A stretch of DNA of 64,000 nucleotides from Sphingomonadaceae bacterium (GTDB lineage: Bacteria; Pseudomonadota; Alphaproteobacteria; Sphingomonadales; Sphingomonadaceae), in assembly GCA_947473355.1 (NCBI GenBank), contig CANJCQ010000008.1, positions 1 to 64,000 of the forward strand, given 5' to 3'. The notes below the pieces were generated by a model, which saw only the letters and a list, made by a program, of their open reading frames with translations, did no database searches and had not been told where the DNA came from. Positions 19,876-28,931 of this stretch are shown here, piece after piece. A program made the position numbers and the translations under genes. Every line of letters begins with the position of its first letter. Within the stretch, counting starts at the first letter, position 1.

Positions 19876-20238
19876 ATGCCGCTTTACGAGCATGTCTTCC
19901 TGGCACGCCAGGATCTGAGCCAGGCGCAAGTTGATGCGCTGGCCGCCGCTGCTACTGAGATTGTCGAAGCCAACCAGGGCAAGGTCACCAAGACCGAGAG
20001 CTGGGGCCTCAAGGGCCTGGCCTACAAGATCAAGCGCAACCGCAAAGCGCATTTCGTGCTGCTCAACCTCGATGCTCCAGGCGATTGCGTCGCCGAGCTT
20101 GAGCGCCAGACGCAGATCAACGAAGATATCATCCGCTATATGACCGTGCGCGTAGAAGAGCATGAAGCCGGCCCGTCGGTTCAGATGCGCAAGCAAGATC
20201 GCGAGCGCACCCGTCGCCGCGATCGTGAGGAGTATTAA
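19876..20238 (+). CDS. rpsF: 30S ribosomal protein bS6
   Basis: A 120-residue bS6 protein of the small subunit platform, which pairs with bS18. It begins [15 protein letters not shown] and carries the [17 protein letters not shown] segment typical of S6, ending in an Arg/acid-rich tail. ATG 19876 follows AAAGAAAGGC, an acceptable ribosome binding site; upstream in-frame codons are not S6-like. It is the first gene of the classical rpsF-rpsR-rplI operon, and rpsR follows after 3 bases. Confidence 0.97.
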   Translation: MPLYEHVFLARQDLSQAQVDALAAAATEIVEANQGKVTKTESWGLKGLAYKIKRNRKAHFVLLNLDAPGDCVAELERQTQINEDIIRYMTVRVEEHEAGPSVQMRKQDRERTRRRDREEY

Positions 20239-20241
20239 GCC

Positions 20242-20466
20242 ATGTCGCGCGCATTTTTCCGCCGCCGCAAGAGCTGCCCGTTCTCGGGCAAGGATGCACC
20301 CCAGATCGATTACAAGGACGTGCGCCTGCTGCAGGGCTTCATGTCCGAACGCGGCAAGATCGTGCCGAGCCGCATCACTGCCGTTTCCGGCAAGAAGCAG
20401 CGCGAACTGGGCCAGGCCATCAAGCGTGCCCGCCAGTTGGGCCTTTTGCCCTATCTCGTGAAGTAG
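20242..20466 (+). CDS. rpsR: 30S ribosomal protein bS18
   Basis: A 74-residue bS18, partner of bS6 on the 30S platform. [12 protein letters not shown] at the start, IDYKDVRLL and [21 protein letters not shown] are family hallmarks, and the length is normal. It lies between rpsF and rplI with 3- and 13-base gaps. Confidence 0.97.
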   Translation: MSRAFFRRRKSCPFSGKDAPQIDYKDVRLLQGFMSERGKIVPSRITAVSGKKQRELGQAIKRARQLGLLPYLVK

Positions 20467-20479
20467 GAGGGAAAGACCC

Positions 20480-21097
20480 ATGCAGATCATCCTCCTCGAA
20501 AGAGTCGAGAAACTCGGCAACATCGGCGATGTCGTCACCGTCAAGGACGGTTACGCCCGCAACTTCCTGCTTCCCGGCAAGAAGGCGCTGCGTTCCAACG
20601 AAGCCAACCGCAAGGTCTTCGAAGCCAATCGCGCCCGCATCGAGGCCGACAACGCCTCCCGCCGCGGCGAGGCCGAGGTTCAGGGCAAGTCGGTCGATGG
20701 CATGAGCGTGGTGCTGATCCGCGCTTCGTCGAACTCCGGCCAGCTCTATGGTTCAGTCGCAGTGCGCGATATCGTTGATTCGCTCAACGAGCAGGGCGCG
20801 AATGTGTCCCGCTCGATGGTCGTGCTCGAACGCCCGATCAAGACCGTTGGCGTGTTCGAAGTGCGCGTTTCCTTGCATCCGGAAGTATCGGTAACGGTCA
20901 AGGTCAATGTCGCGCGGTCGCCCGATGAGGCCGAGCAGCAAGCCGCCGGCGTCGATGTGCTCGCGGCAATGTTCGATACCGACACTGCTGGCTTCACCGA
21001 AGCCTTTGATCCCAATGCCGAGCCAGGCACCATTCCCGTCGATGACGACGCTGCACCTGCGGCTGAAGCAGCGGCTGGCGGAGAAGCCGAGGCCTGA
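20480..21097 (+). CDS. rplI: 50S ribosomal protein bL9, with long acidic C-terminal tail
   Basis: A bL9 of 205 residues, the protein that binds near the L1 stalk and reaches between ribosomes. The N-terminal domain has ILLERVEKLGNIGDVVTVKDGYARNFL. The usual L9 is about 150 residues; here about 55 extra residues follow the C-terminal domain (PDEAEQQAAGVD onward), acidic and Ala-rich, ending EAAAGGEAEA. The tail resembles the Ala/acid tail on S16 in this window and may be a lineage habit. A strong GC hairpin follows the stop. Confidence 0.96.
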   Translation: MQIILLERVEKLGNIGDVVTVKDGYARNFLLPGKKALRSNEANRKVFEANRARIEADNASRRGEAEVQGKSVDGMSVVLIRASSNSGQLYGSVAVRDIVDSLNEQGANVSRSMVVLERPIKTVGVFEVRVSLHPEVSVTVKVNVARSPDEAEQQAAGVDVLAAMFDTDTAGFTEAFDPNAEPGTIPVDDDAAPAAEAAAGGEAEA

Positions 21098-21107
21098 GCC
21101 CAAGACC

Positions 21108-21135
21108 AGGCCCCTCCCCGGCTGGGGAGGGGCCT
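21108..21135 (+). terminator. GC-rich hairpin after rplI
   Basis: Twelve-base arms AGGCCCCTCCCC (21108-21119) and GGGGAGGGGCCT (21124-21135) pair perfectly around a 4-base loop, 10 bases after the rplI stop. The downstream sequence has no clear T run, so termination is probable but not certain. Confidence 0.6.
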
Positions 21136-21186
21136 GATTCTGCGCTGCATTTGAATTGCACCGCAATGATAGCTATTGGCTTGGCA

Positions 21187-22620
21187 ATGGCTTCAACTCA
21201 CGAGATCATCGCCGAACTTACGCGCATTCATGACGCGGCAATTGCCACGCTCAGGGCAGACATCGAATGCTTTGCAAAAGACGGCACCTTGCCGCCTCCC
21301 GGGCGCCGCAGCGATGGCAGCTGGTGCTATCCGGAATTGCGCCTGCACTATGCCGGTCAAGAGCACCGCTCGGGCGTCATCCGCGCCTTCGGCCGGATGA
21401 ACCGCGACGGTGTCTATGCCTGCACAATCACCCGCCCGGCACTGTTTGCCGATTATCTTGCCGAACAGCTGGACCTGCTGGCGGGTGACTATGACGTTTC
21501 GATCGAAGTTGGCAGATCGAGCCAGGAAATCCCCTTCCCCTATGTGCTCGACGGCAGCGCCGATCTGGGTGGGGCCAGCCCGAGCGATCTGGCACGGCAT
21601 TTTCCGGCGACGGAACTTGCCCATATCGGCGACGAACTGGCCGACGGGATCGATCTCGGCCTGCCCGGCGAGCCAATGCCACTGGCGCTGTTCGATGGCC
21701 TGCGCACCGATTTCAGCCTCGCCCGCCTTGCCCACTATACCGGCACCGCACCCGAGCACTTCCAGCGCTTTGTGCTGTTCACCAACTATCACCGCTATGT
21801 CGACGAATTCGTCGACTGGGCGGGACGCATGCTTGGCAAGGAAGGCTATACCGCGCTGGCCGGAGCGGGCGGCCTGTGGCTTGAGGAAAGCACCGAAAAT
21901 GCCCGTTCGCTGCTGTCGGACACTGCCTGGCGGCGCCACCAGATGCCGGCCTATCACCTGATCGGCCCCAATCACGATGGCATCACCCTGGTCAACATCG
22001 GCGTCGGGCCTTCCAATGCCAAGACCATCACCGATCACCTCGCAGTGCTGCGCCCCGAGGCCTGGCTGATGATCGGTCACTGCGGCGGCCTGCGCGATAC
22101 CCAGCTGATCGGCGACTATGTGCTCGCCCATGCCTACTTGCGCGATGACCATGTACTCGACGCAGTGCTGCCGCCCGAAATTCCGATTCCGGCGATTGCA
22201 GAAGTACAGCTGGCATTGGCAAAGGCCGCCGAAATGGTCAGCGGCACCGGCGGCACCGATCTCAAGCGCCGGATGCGCACCGGCACAGTGGTGACCACTG
22301 ACGACCGCAACTGGGAACTGCGCTATACCCACAGCGCGCTACGCCTCAGCCAGTCACGCGCGGTCGCCATCGATATGGAAAGCGCGACCATCGCCGCGCA
22401 GGGCTACCGGTTCCGGGTGCCCTACGGAACCATGCTCTGCGTCTCCGACAAGCCGCTGCACGGCGAGATCAAACTGCCGGGGCAGGCCAACCGGTTCTAT
22501 GAAGAAGCCGTCAGCGCCCACCTCGAAATCGGCATCACTGCCTGCGGCCTGCTGCGCGCCGAGGGGGCGAAACTGCACAGCCGCAAGCTTCGGGCATTCA
22601 ACGAGCCCCCATTCCGTTAG
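21187..22620 (+). CDS. amn: AMP nucleosidase
   Basis: A 477-residue AMP nucleosidase that splits AMP to adenine and ribose 5-phosphate. It closely follows the E. coli Amn pattern as remembered: ITRPALFADYLAEQL, EIPFPYVLDGS, TELAHIGDELADGI, FVLFTNYHRYVDEFV, GITLVNIGVGPSNAKTI, LMIGHCGGLRD, VAIDMESATIAAQGYRF and the ending RKLRAFNEPPFR. The N-terminal Amn domain is followed by the phosphorylase-like catalytic domain with Glu in DMESATIA. The start is uncertain: ATG 21187 fits the family, but 21166 (ATG) and 21151 (TTG) are in frame. It stands alone behind the rplI hairpin. Confidence 0.95.
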   Translation: MASTHEIIAELTRIHDAAIATLRADIECFAKDGTLPPPGRRSDGSWCYPELRLHYAGQEHRSGVIRAFGRMNRDGVYACTITRPALFADYLAEQLDLLAGDYDVSIEVGRSSQEIPFPYVLDGSADLGGASPSDLARHFPATELAHIGDELADGIDLGLPGEPMPLALFDGLRTDFSLARLAHYTGTAPEHFQRFVLFTNYHRYVDEFVDWAGRMLGKEGYTALAGAGGLWLEESTENARSLLSDTAWRRHQMPAYHLIGPNHDGITLVNIGVGPSNAKTITDHLAVLRPEAWLMIGHCGGLRDTQLIGDYVLAHAYLRDDHVLDAVLPPEIPIPAIAEVQLALAKAAEMVSGTGGTDLKRRMRTGTVVTTDDRNWELRYTHSALRLSQSRAVAIDMESATIAAQGYRFRVPYGTMLCVSDKPLHGEIKLPGQANRFYEEAVSAHLEIGITACGLLRAEGAKLHSRKLRAFNEPPFR

Positions 22621-22624
22621 GCGT

Positions 22625-23368
22625 TCAGGTAAGAAACCCTGTGATGGCCACGCCGAATTCCGGTTTGGTCACTGAGCTCATGTGATTGCCCGGCACTTCA
22701 GCATAGCGTCCATCAGGCAGCGCCGCAGCGAGGTCGGGCGCAGAGCCATTGTCGCCATCATCCGCGCCGCAGACCACCAGAGTGGGCATAGTGAGCGCTT
22801 CCAGCGCTTCCGGCGGCGTATCGCGCACCGATTGCAGCAACAGCCGTGTCGCCACCCGGTCGACGTTCTGCGTCTTCATGAAAGCCTGCGCCACGAAGGC
22901 CGGATCGCCGCGCTCGATGGTCCCGAAGCGGTCGATGGCATCGATGAAATGGGCCGAGCGCCGTGCCCAGCCGGAAAGCCCTTCCAGACCCATGCCGCCC
23001 AGCACCAGCCGCCGGGGTCTGAGCCCCGCAACCACCGCCTGCACCGCCGTGCGCGCGCCCAGCGAGAAGCCGACAAGATCATAGTCATTGAGGCCAAGCG
23101 CGGCGACCAGGGCCAGCGCGTCGGCCACCAGCACGTCGGGCGGATAGGCCGCCGGATCATGTGGCCCATCGCTTTGCCCGTGGGCGCGCAAATCCGGCAT
23201 GATCGCCTCGAACCCGGCATCGGCGAGGCGCTGGGCAGTACCATACTTGATCCAGTTGACCTCGGCGCTGGAAAACAACCCGTGGAGAAGGAGCACGGGG
23301 CGACCGGCACCGAGGCGGTGCACGGCAATGCGAGCGCCTCCAGAGCCAGAGACGAAGCTGGCCGGCAT
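22625..23368 (-). CDS. Alpha/beta fold hydrolase
   Basis: A 247-residue hydrolase of the alpha/beta superfamily. The HG oxyanion segment is LLLHGLFSS (about residues 27-35), the nucleophile elbow is VGFSLGAR, Asp is in VVCGADDGD, and His is in VPGNHMSSV. ATG 23368 shares a base with the asd stop (TGATG), implying coupling to asd. Family members include esterases, haloperoxidases and lactonases; the substrate is not assignable. The first in-frame start, GTG 23371, is less likely. It ends four bases from the convergent amn stop. Confidence 0.85.
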   Translation of the reverse strand: MPASFVSGSGGARIAVHRLGAGRPVLLLHGLFSSAEVNWIKYGTAQRLADAGFEAIMPDLRAHGQSDGPHDPAAYPPDVLVADALALVAALGLNDYDLVGFSLGARTAVQAVVAGLRPRRLVLGGMGLEGLSGWARRSAHFIDAIDRFGTIERGDPAFVAQAFMKTQNVDRVATRLLLQSVRDTPPEALEALTMPTLVVCGADDGDNGSAPDLAAALPDGRYAEVPGNHMSSVTKPEFGVAITGFLT

Positions 23369-24399
23369 CACCCCTTCTTCAGATGCCGCCGCCCCAGCAG
23401 CTCAGCAATCTGCACCGCGTTCAGCGCCGCGCCCTTGCGCAGGTTGTCCGAGACGCACCACAGGGCCAGGCCGTTCTCCACGGTCGGATCGTCGCGCACG
23501 CGGCTGACGTAAGTCGCGCCATCGCCGACGCATTCGACAGGGGTCACGTATCCACCGTCCTCGCGCTTATCGATCAGCATCACGCCTGGCGCATCGCGCA
23601 GGATTGCCTGTGCCTTCTTCGCAGACATTTCCCTGGCGAACTCGATGTGAATCGCCTCGCTATGCCCGACGAACACTGGCACGCGCACGCAAGTCGCGAT
23701 CACCTTGATCTTGGGATCGATGATCTTCTTGGTCTCAACCACCATCTTCCACTCCTCCTTGGTCGAACCATCGTCGAGGAAGGAGTCGATGTGCGGGATG
23801 ACGTTGAAGGCGATCTGCTTGGTAAACTTCTGCGGCTCGCGCATTTCGCCGGCCGGCATGAAAATAGCCCGGGTCTGCTCGAACAGTTCGTCCATCCCGG
23901 CCTTGCCGGCGCCCGAAGTCGATTGATAGGTCGCCACCACCACGCGGGTGATCGTCGCGGCATCGTGCAAGGGCTTGAGCGCAACGACCATCTGCGCTGT
24001 CGAGCAGTTGGGGTTGGCGATGATCATCTTCTTTGTATAACCATCGATCGCGTCCGGGTTAACCTCGGGCACGATCAGCGGCACATCGGGATCCATCCGC
24101 CAGTAGGAGCTGTTGTCGATGACGACGCAGCCCTGCGCCGCCGCCTTGGGCCCATATTCCTTGGCGACGCCCGAGCCTGCCGAAAACAGCGCGATGTCCC
24201 AGCCGGTGAAATCGAAATTCTCGATATTCTGGCACTTCAGGATCTTGCCGCTATCGCCGAATTCAACCTCGGTGCCCTGCGAACGCGGGCTGGCAACCGC
24301 CGCCACCTCGTCACAGGGAAAGGCGCGCTCGGCGAGAACATTCATCATTTCGCGCCCGACATTGCCGGTCGCGCCGACGACAACTACCCGATAACCCAT
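23368..24399 (-). CDS. asd: Aspartate-semialdehyde dehydrogenase
   Basis: A 343-residue enzyme converting aspartyl phosphate to aspartate semialdehyde for lysine, threonine, methionine and diaminopimelate synthesis. The NADP loop is VVGATGNVGREM at residues 7-18, the catalytic Cys is in ANPNCSTAQM (about 131), and a late His lies in VFVGHSEAIHIEFAREM. Length and layout fit the Gram-negative enzyme. It is transcribed alone or with the downstream hydrolase; a GC hairpin at 24424-24452 separates it from the ribosomal operon upstream. Confidence 0.96.
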   Translation of the reverse strand: MGYRVVVVGATGNVGREMMNVLAERAFPCDEVAAVASPRSQGTEVEFGDSGKILKCQNIENFDFTGWDIALFSAGSGVAKEYGPKAAAQGCVVIDNSSYWRMDPDVPLIVPEVNPDAIDGYTKKMIIANPNCSTAQMVVALKPLHDAATITRVVVATYQSTSGAGKAGMDELFEQTRAIFMPAGEMREPQKFTKQIAFNVIPHIDSFLDDGSTKEEWKMVVETKKIIDPKIKVIATCVRVPVFVGHSEAIHIEFAREMSAKKAQAILRDAPGVMLIDKREDGGYVTPVECVGDGATYVSRVRDDPTVENGLALWCVSDNLRKGAALNAVQIAELLGRRHLKKG

Positions 24400-24423
24400 T
24401 ATTCCATACCTCTGATAACGAAA

Positions 24424-24452
24424 CGGCCGGTCTCCTGATCGGGAGCCGGCCG
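24424..24452 (-). terminator. Hairpin after rplS
   Basis: Arms CGGCCGG (24424-24430) and CCGGCCG (24446-24452) extend inward with CTCC/GGAG around a short loop. On the minus strand it follows the rplS stop and is followed by GTTTCGTT, so it can act as an intrinsic terminator of the ffh-rpsP-rimM-trmD-rplS unit, just before asd. Confidence 0.65.
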
Positions 24453-24497
24453 CTTCGGTCTGTTGTTCAGACTGATCCTTGAAGAGTCAGCCTTTGC

Positions 24498-24881
24498 TCA
24501 TTCCGATGCAGCCTTATCGCCGGTCCGCGTAATCTTGCGCTCTGCAATACGCGCGCGTTTGCCGGTGCGGCCACGCAGATAGTAAAGCTTGGCACGACGC
24601 ACGACGCCGCGGCGAACCACGGTGATCGATTCGATGTTTGGCGAATAGAGCGGGAATACGCGCTCCACGCCTTCACCGAAGCTCATCTTGCGAACGGTGA
24701 AGTTGGAGCCGATGCCCTTGTTCGAACGCGCGATACAGACGCCTTCATAGGCCTGAACGCGGGTGCGCTCGCCTTCAACAACGCGCACGCCGACACGCAC
24801 GGTGTCACCCGCACGGAATGTCGGGATTTCCTTGGCAGCCTTGGCAATTTCCTCGGCTTCGATTTGCTGGATCAGATTCAC
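24498..24881 (-). CDS. rplS: 50S ribosomal protein bL19
   Basis: A 127-residue bL19 at the 30S-50S interface. It has the family segments [49 protein letters not shown] and [14 protein letters not shown]. The start is GTG 24881, which overlaps the trmD TGA (GTGA). It is the last gene of the rpsP-rimM-trmD-rplS operon, followed by a terminator hairpin. Confidence 0.97.
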   Translation of the reverse strand: MNLIQQIEAEEIAKAAKEIPTFRAGDTVRVGVRVVEGERTRVQAYEGVCIARSNKGIGSNFTVRKMSFGEGVERVFPLYSPNIESITVVRRGVVRRAKLYYLRGRTGKRARIAERKITRTGDKAASE

Positions 24882-25624
24882 TGGTCCGGTTCCTCATTTT
24901 CATGCCGCGCGCCAGAGGCAGACTGGACCCGAGCGCCTTTGTGACGCTCCCAAAGATCCGGCCTGCGTAACCGTGTGTCGATCTCGGACTGGCTTTCCCG
25001 CCAGGCAGCGATCTTCGCATGATCCCCCGATCGCAGCACTTCGGGGATCGTGCGACCCTCCCAGATAGCTGGGCGGGTGTAGTGGGGATACTCCAACAAG
25101 CCGTTCTCGAACGACTCCTCGGCCCCGCTGGAAGGGGCGCCCATTACGCCGGGAAGCAGCCGAATGCAAGCGTCGAGCAGCATCAGCGCGGCCGGCTCGC
25201 CACCGGACAGGACAATGTCACCAATCGAGACTTCCTCGATGGCGCGCGCGGCGAAGATACGCTCGTCGAAACCCTCGAAGCGGCCGCATAGCAGGATGAC
25301 GCCGGGGCCGCTTGCGAGCTGGCGGACACGGGCCTGGGTCAGAGACTTGCCGCGCGGGGTCATGGCGAGGACGGGCGTGTCCGGGTGGGCGCCGAGAGCA
25401 TGATCCACAGCCGCCGCCAGCACATCGGCGCGCAATACCATGCCCGCACCGCCACCAGCAGGCGTGTCATCGACAGTGCGGTGCTTGTCGATGGCGAAAT
25501 CGCGGATCTGGACAGTGTCCAGCGACCACTTGCCCTCCTCGAGTGCCCGCCCGGCGAGGCTGATGCCCAGCGGGCCAGGGAACATCTCAGGGTAGAGAGT
25601 GAGGACCGTGGCGGCGAAGGTCAT
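24878..25624 (-). CDS. trmD: tRNA (guanine-N1)-methyltransferase
   Basis: A 248-residue SPOUT methyltransferase that methylates G37 of tRNAs reading CNN codons and so prevents frameshifting. The trefoil-knot SAM site is seen in [13 protein letters not shown] and [15 protein letters not shown]. The second half carries [11 protein letters not shown], with the catalytic Asp, and the RRPDLW helix. ATG 25624 overlaps the rimM stop (ATGA), and the ORF upstream of that point is not TrmD-like. Length is normal. Confidence 0.96.
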   Translation of the reverse strand: MTFAATVLTLYPEMFPGPLGISLAGRALEEGKWSLDTVQIRDFAIDKHRTVDDTPAGGGAGMVLRADVLAAAVDHALGAHPDTPVLAMTPRGKSLTQARVRQLASGPGVILLCGRFEGFDERIFAARAIEEVSIGDIVLSGGEPAALMLLDACIRLLPGVMGAPSSGAEESFENGLLEYPHYTRPAIWEGRTIPEVLRSGDHAKIAAWRESQSEIDTRLRRPDLWERHKGARVQSASGARHENEEPDQ

Positions 25625-26139
25625 AACTCGACAAAGGTCTCTGCGACAATAATCGCATCCCCCCATTCCGGAACCGCCTCCGCCGTCATCGGCACCATGA
25701 AGCGCTTGCCATCAGGCCGCGCGATTTCCAGCACATCGCCCGCGCCGAAGTTCTCGACGGCGACGCAAGTGCCCAGGTCCTCGCCGCTGGTGGAGACAGC
25801 GGGAAGCCCGATCAGGTCGGCGTAGTAATATTCGCCCTCCCCCAACGGCGGCAGGGCGGAGCGGGGAACTGTCAGGGCGGTTCCGCGCAAGGCCTCGGCC
25901 GCCGTGCGATCCGCCACTTCGGCAAAGCGGGCGATGGCGCCGCCCTTGCCGTCGTCCTTCAGTTTTTCGACGGTCAGCGCGCCGCTCTTGCCAGCAAGGT
26001 TGAACATGCGGTGCTGCTTCAGCGCGGCCACGCCATCGCCGAACAGTTTGAGCCGGACCTCTCCGGTCACGCCGTGCGCCCCGATGATTGCCGCCAGGGT
26101 AATCTCGGGGGCCGACGTGACGGAGTGATCTTGTGCCAA
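25621..26139 (-). CDS. rimM: Ribosome maturation factor RimM
   Basis: A 172-residue 30S assembly factor. The N-terminal RimM domain begins [22 protein letters not shown], and the C-terminal PRC-barrel has [12 protein letters not shown] and a late [15 protein letters not shown]. The probable start is TTG 26139, 3 bases after the rpsP stop; the first 14 or so residues are not conserved, so a slightly later start cannot be ruled out. It lies in the normal rpsP-rimM-trmD-rplS order. Confidence 0.93.
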   Translation of the reverse strand: MAQDHSVTSAPEITLAAIIGAHGVTGEVRLKLFGDGVAALKQHRMFNLAGKSGALTVEKLKDDGKGGAIARFAEVADRTAAEALRGTALTVPRSALPPLGEGEYYYADLIGLPAVSTSGEDLGTCVAVENFGAGDVLEIARPDGKRFMVPMTAEAVPEWGDAIIVAETFVEL

Positions 26140-26142
26140 GGC

Positions 26143-26742
26143 TCAGGCCTCGGTGGTGTCCGGCGATGCTTCCGGAGCGGCAGGGGCTTCGGCCGGGCTT
26201 TCTGCGGGCACTTCGGCCGGGGCTTCGGCTGGAGCGTCTGCGGGCGCTTCAGCGGGCACTTCTGCAGGAGCCTCGGCGGGAACGGCAGCGGGGACTTCCG
26301 CCGGGCTCGCTTCTGCAACTTCGACTGCGGGCGCTTCTTCGACCACTTCCTCGATCACCGGCTCAGGCGGCGGCGCGGCAGCTGCTGCTGCAGCCTCAGC
26401 GGCTTCTTCTGCCTTCTTGGCCTTGTCCTCGACGCGGTCCTTGGCCTTCTGGCCAGGCTCGCCCTTGTTCGGGTTGTTGGTTACGGCGCGTTCCTTGATC
26501 CCGGCCTTGTCGAGCATGCGAGCAACACGTTCGGTCGGCTGGGCGCCAACGCCGAGCCAATAGCGCACGCGATCTTCAATCAGACGGACGCGGTTCTCGT
26601 CATCCTTGGCGAGGAGCGGGTTGTAGGTGCCCAGCTGCTCGAGATACTTGCCGTCACGCGGAGCGCGGCTGTTGGAGACGACGACCTTGTAATAAGGGCG
26701 CTTCTTGGAGCCGCCGCGCGACAAACGAATGGAAACTGACAT
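26143..26742 (-). CDS. rpsP: 30S ribosomal protein bS16 with long Ala/Pro/Glu repeat tail
   Basis: A bS16 of 199 residues, more than twice the usual length of about 80. The S16 core is residues 1 to about 82 ([46 protein letters not shown]). A linker rich in Lys and Glu follows, then Ala tracts and a tail built of tandem [12 protein letters not shown] units. The DNA shows the same tandem repetition, so length may vary among strains by slippage. Extended S16 proteins occur in other alphaproteobacteria, and the tail's function is unknown. It is the first gene of rpsP-rimM-trmD-rplS. Confidence 0.95.
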   Translation of the reverse strand: MSVSIRLSRGGSKKRPYYKVVVSNSRAPRDGKYLEQLGTYNPLLAKDDENRVRLIEDRVRYWLGVGAQPTERVARMLDKAGIKERAVTNNPNKGEPGQKAKDRVEDKAKKAEEAAEAAAAAAAPPPEPVIEEVVEEAPAVEVAEASPAEVPAAVPAEAPAEVPAEAPADAPAEAPAEVPAESPAEAPAAPEASPDTTEA

Positions 26743-26777
26743 TGGAAATTACCTTTCTGACTAAACCTTGAAATGAC

Positions 26778-28256
26778 TTACTTCTTGAGAAACTTTGAAA
26801 GATCGGGAGCGCCGCCGCCCATGGAACCGCCCATCGGACCACCAAGGCCAGGCAGGCCCGGCGGGGCACCACCGCCGCCCATACCGCCGCCGCCCATGGC
26901 TCCGGCGCCGAAATCGCCCTTGCCGAACATCGCGGCGAGGCCCTTGAGCCCGCCCATCTTCTTGATCTGCTTCATCGCCTTGCCCATTTCCTGGTGCATC
27001 TTGATGAGCTTGTTGACGTCCTGAACCTGGGTTCCGCTGCCATTGGCGATGCGGATCTTGCGCTTGGCGTTGAGCAGTTCGGGGCGTTGGCGTTCCTTGG
27101 GCGTCATCGAGCCGATTATCGCTTCCATGTGCACCAGCACCTTGTCCTGAACACCCGAGGAAGCCATCGCCGCCTTGGCTTTCTTCATCCCCGGCAGCAT
27201 CCCCGCCAGCGCGCCGATGCCGCCCATATTCTGCATTTGGCGAAGCTGGGTGCGCAGATCGTTCATGTCGAACTGGCCCTTGCCCATCCGCTCGGCCATG
27301 CGCTCGGCTTCTTCGGCATCAATCGTCGCGGCTGCCTTTTCGACAATCGAAACGATATCGCCCATGCCAAGGATGCGGCCGGCGACGCGGCTTGGATAGA
27401 ACGGCTCGATGGCGTCGAGCTTTTCGCCGGTGCCGGCAAATTTGATTGGCTTGCCGGTGACCGCACGCATCGACAGCGCCGCACCGCCACGCGCATCGCC
27501 GTCCATCCGGGTGAGGATCACGCCGGTCAGCTCGACCTGACCGCCAAAGCTCTGCGCAACATTCACCGCGTCCTGCCCGGTCAGCGAATCGACGACCAGC
27601 AGCACTTCCTTCGGCGAGGAAATGGCTTCCACCGCCTTCATCTCATCCATCAGGGCCTGATCGACGTGCAACCGCCCGGCCGTATCGAGCAGCAGCACAT
27701 CAACGGCCTGCAACTTCGCCGATTGCAGCGCGCGAGCGGCGATTTCAGTGGGCTGTTGCCCTGCGATGATCGGCAGGGTGGCAACGCCAACCTGTTCGCC
27801 CAGCACCGCCAGCTGCTCCTGCGCGGCCGGGCGGTTGACGTCCAATGAGGCCATCATCGCCTTCTTGCCGTGCTTTTCCTTGAGCAGCTTGGCGAGCTTG
27901 GCCGTGGTGGTAGTCTTGCCCGAGCCCTGCAGGCCGACCATCAGAATGACGACGGGCGGCGCGGCCGCGAGATCGAGCTCGGCAGGCATATCGCCGCCCA
28001 GCATCTCGGTGAGCGCATCGTTGACGATCTTGACGACCTGCTGACCCGGGGTGACCGAACGCAGTACGTTCTGGCCGATTGCCTGTTCGGTCACCGAATC
28101 GATGAACCGACGCACCACCGGCAGCGCGACATCAGCCTCGAGCAGGGCGATGCGCACTTCGCGCATGGCATCGCGCACGTCCTGTTCGCGCAGCGCCCCG
28201 CGCCCGCGCAGCTTGCCAAAGACGTCGCCGAGGCGGTCAGACAGGCTATCGAACAC
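26778..28256 (-). CDS. ffh: Signal recognition particle protein Ffh
   Basis: A 492-residue SRP GTPase that targets nascent membrane proteins with 4.5S RNA. The NG domain has P-loop GLQGSGKTTTTAKLA (about 107-121), DVNRPAAQEQL, DTAGR and TRMDGDARGG. The M domain follows with Met-rich helices (MQNMGGIGALAGMLPGM; MHQEMGKAMKQIKKMGG). The tail is Gly/Met-rich with repeated GGGG runs and ends DLSKFLKK. GTG 28256 is chosen because AGGAG lies 9 bases upstream and the protein then begins MFDSLSDRLG, the usual Ffh start. It precedes rpsP by 35 bases. Confidence 0.96.
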   Translation of the reverse strand: MFDSLSDRLGDVFGKLRGRGALREQDVRDAMREVRIALLEADVALPVVRRFIDSVTEQAIGQNVLRSVTPGQQVVKIVNDALTEMLGGDMPAELDLAAAPPVVILMVGLQGSGKTTTTAKLAKLLKEKHGKKAMMASLDVNRPAAQEQLAVLGEQVGVATLPIIAGQQPTEIAARALQSAKLQAVDVLLLDTAGRLHVDQALMDEMKAVEAISSPKEVLLVVDSLTGQDAVNVAQSFGGQVELTGVILTRMDGDARGGAALSMRAVTGKPIKFAGTGEKLDAIEPFYPSRVAGRILGMGDIVSIVEKAAATIDAEEAERMAERMGKGQFDMNDLRTQLRQMQNMGGIGALAGMLPGMKKAKAAMASSGVQDKVLVHMEAIIGSMTPKERQRPELLNAKRKIRIANGSGTQVQDVNKLIKMHQEMGKAMKQIKKMGGLKGLAAMFGKGDFGAGAMGGGGMGGGGAPPGLPGLGGPMGGSMGGGAPDLSKFLKK

Positions 28257-28416
28257 TATTGTCGCTCCTAAGGTCGCTCGGGGCAAACATTGGCCGTCAA
28301 CTCCGAAACGCGAAAAAAGCCGGTGGGCGAAACCTCGCCGACCAGCTTGCCGCAAAAAAATTTGTCCCGCCCGAATTGGGCTTCGTCTGTAACCGCCTCC
28401 CGCGCTTACGCTTGGG

Positions 28417-28459
28417 AGTTTTTCGGATGACCGTCCCCCGGACGGTCATCCGAAAAACT
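28417..28459. repeat. Perfect 20-bp hairpin abutting tRNA-Ala 3' end
   Basis: Arms 28417-28436 and 28440-28459 are exact inverse complements around a CCC loop, and the right arm ends on the last base of the tRNA CCA. The T run lies in the left arm and the A run in the right arm on both strands, so the U tract is inside the stem, unlike an ordinary intrinsic terminator. It may still end tRNA transcription, or mark an old insertion beside the tRNA. The rest of 28257-28416 shows no gene. Confidence 0.85.
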
Positions 28460-28534
28460 GGTGGAGCCTAGCGGGATCGAACCGCTGACCTCCTGCATGC
28501 CATGCAGGCGCTCTCCCAGCTGAGCTAAGGCCCC
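28459..28534 (-). tRNA. tRNA-Ala (anticodon GGC)
   Basis: A 76-nt tRNA on the minus strand with encoded CCA. The acceptor stem pairs GGGGCCT with AGGCTCC with a G-T pair, the D arm contains AGCTCAGCTGGGAGAGC, and the anticodon stem-loop is CCTGC-ATGGCAT-GCAGG with GGC in positions 34-36. The T arm has GGTTCGATCC. The identity base pair G3-T70 of tRNA-Ala is consistent with GGGGCC/GGCTCC pairing. Confidence 0.96.
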
Positions 28535-28619
28535 ATACCAATTACTTCGGCCCGCCCTGGGAGGTAGACCTTATTCAGGACGCGCGCTCTAGTGGGGCGC
28601 CAGTCCAATGGCAAGAATT

Positions 28620-28931
28620 TTAATGTTCGTCCGAATCGCCCTCGACTCCGGGCACGCCGAGATCATCGTCGTCGCCAAGGTCGACATCGTTGTCAGGCGA
28701 ATCCTCGTTCTCGTCGATATCGATATCCTCTTCGGCCAGATCGACATCGGCTTCCTCAGACTTGATTTTCGCCTCTTCATAGGGAATCGGCTGCTTCGAC
28801 TTGAGCACCGGCTCGGGCGTCCAGGCGTGGCCGCATTCGATGCAAGTGACGGGATCGTCCTTGCCGAGATCGTAAAAGCGAGTGCCGCATTTCGGGCAGC
28901 CATGTTTGGCGCCCCATTCTGGCTTGACCAT
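28620..28931 (-). CDS. FYDLN acid domain protein (TIGR02300 type)
   Basis: A 103-residue protein of the alphaproteobacterial TIGR02300/FYDLN family. A zinc-ribbon-like pair, CPKCG (residues 12-16) and CIECG (30-34), flanks FYDLGKDD. The second half is extremely acidic (runs of Asp/Glu such as DLAEEDIDIDENED). Function is unknown, although the family is widespread in the class. It lies divergent from aroA, about 146 bp from its start, and 85 bp from the tRNA-Ala gene. Confidence 0.92.
   Translation of the reverse strand: MVKPEWGAKHGCPKCGTRFYDLGKDDPVTCIECGHAWTPEPVLKSKQPIPYEEAKIKSEEADVDLAEEDIDIDENEDSPDNDVDLGDDDDLGVPGVEGDSDEH

Noticed and set aside
26153..26420. Frameshift or assembly error at the end of rpsP, because the tail is so long
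   Set aside because: The frame is open with regular codon periodicity to the stop, and rimM follows at the normal distance; extended S16 tails are known in alphaproteobacteria.
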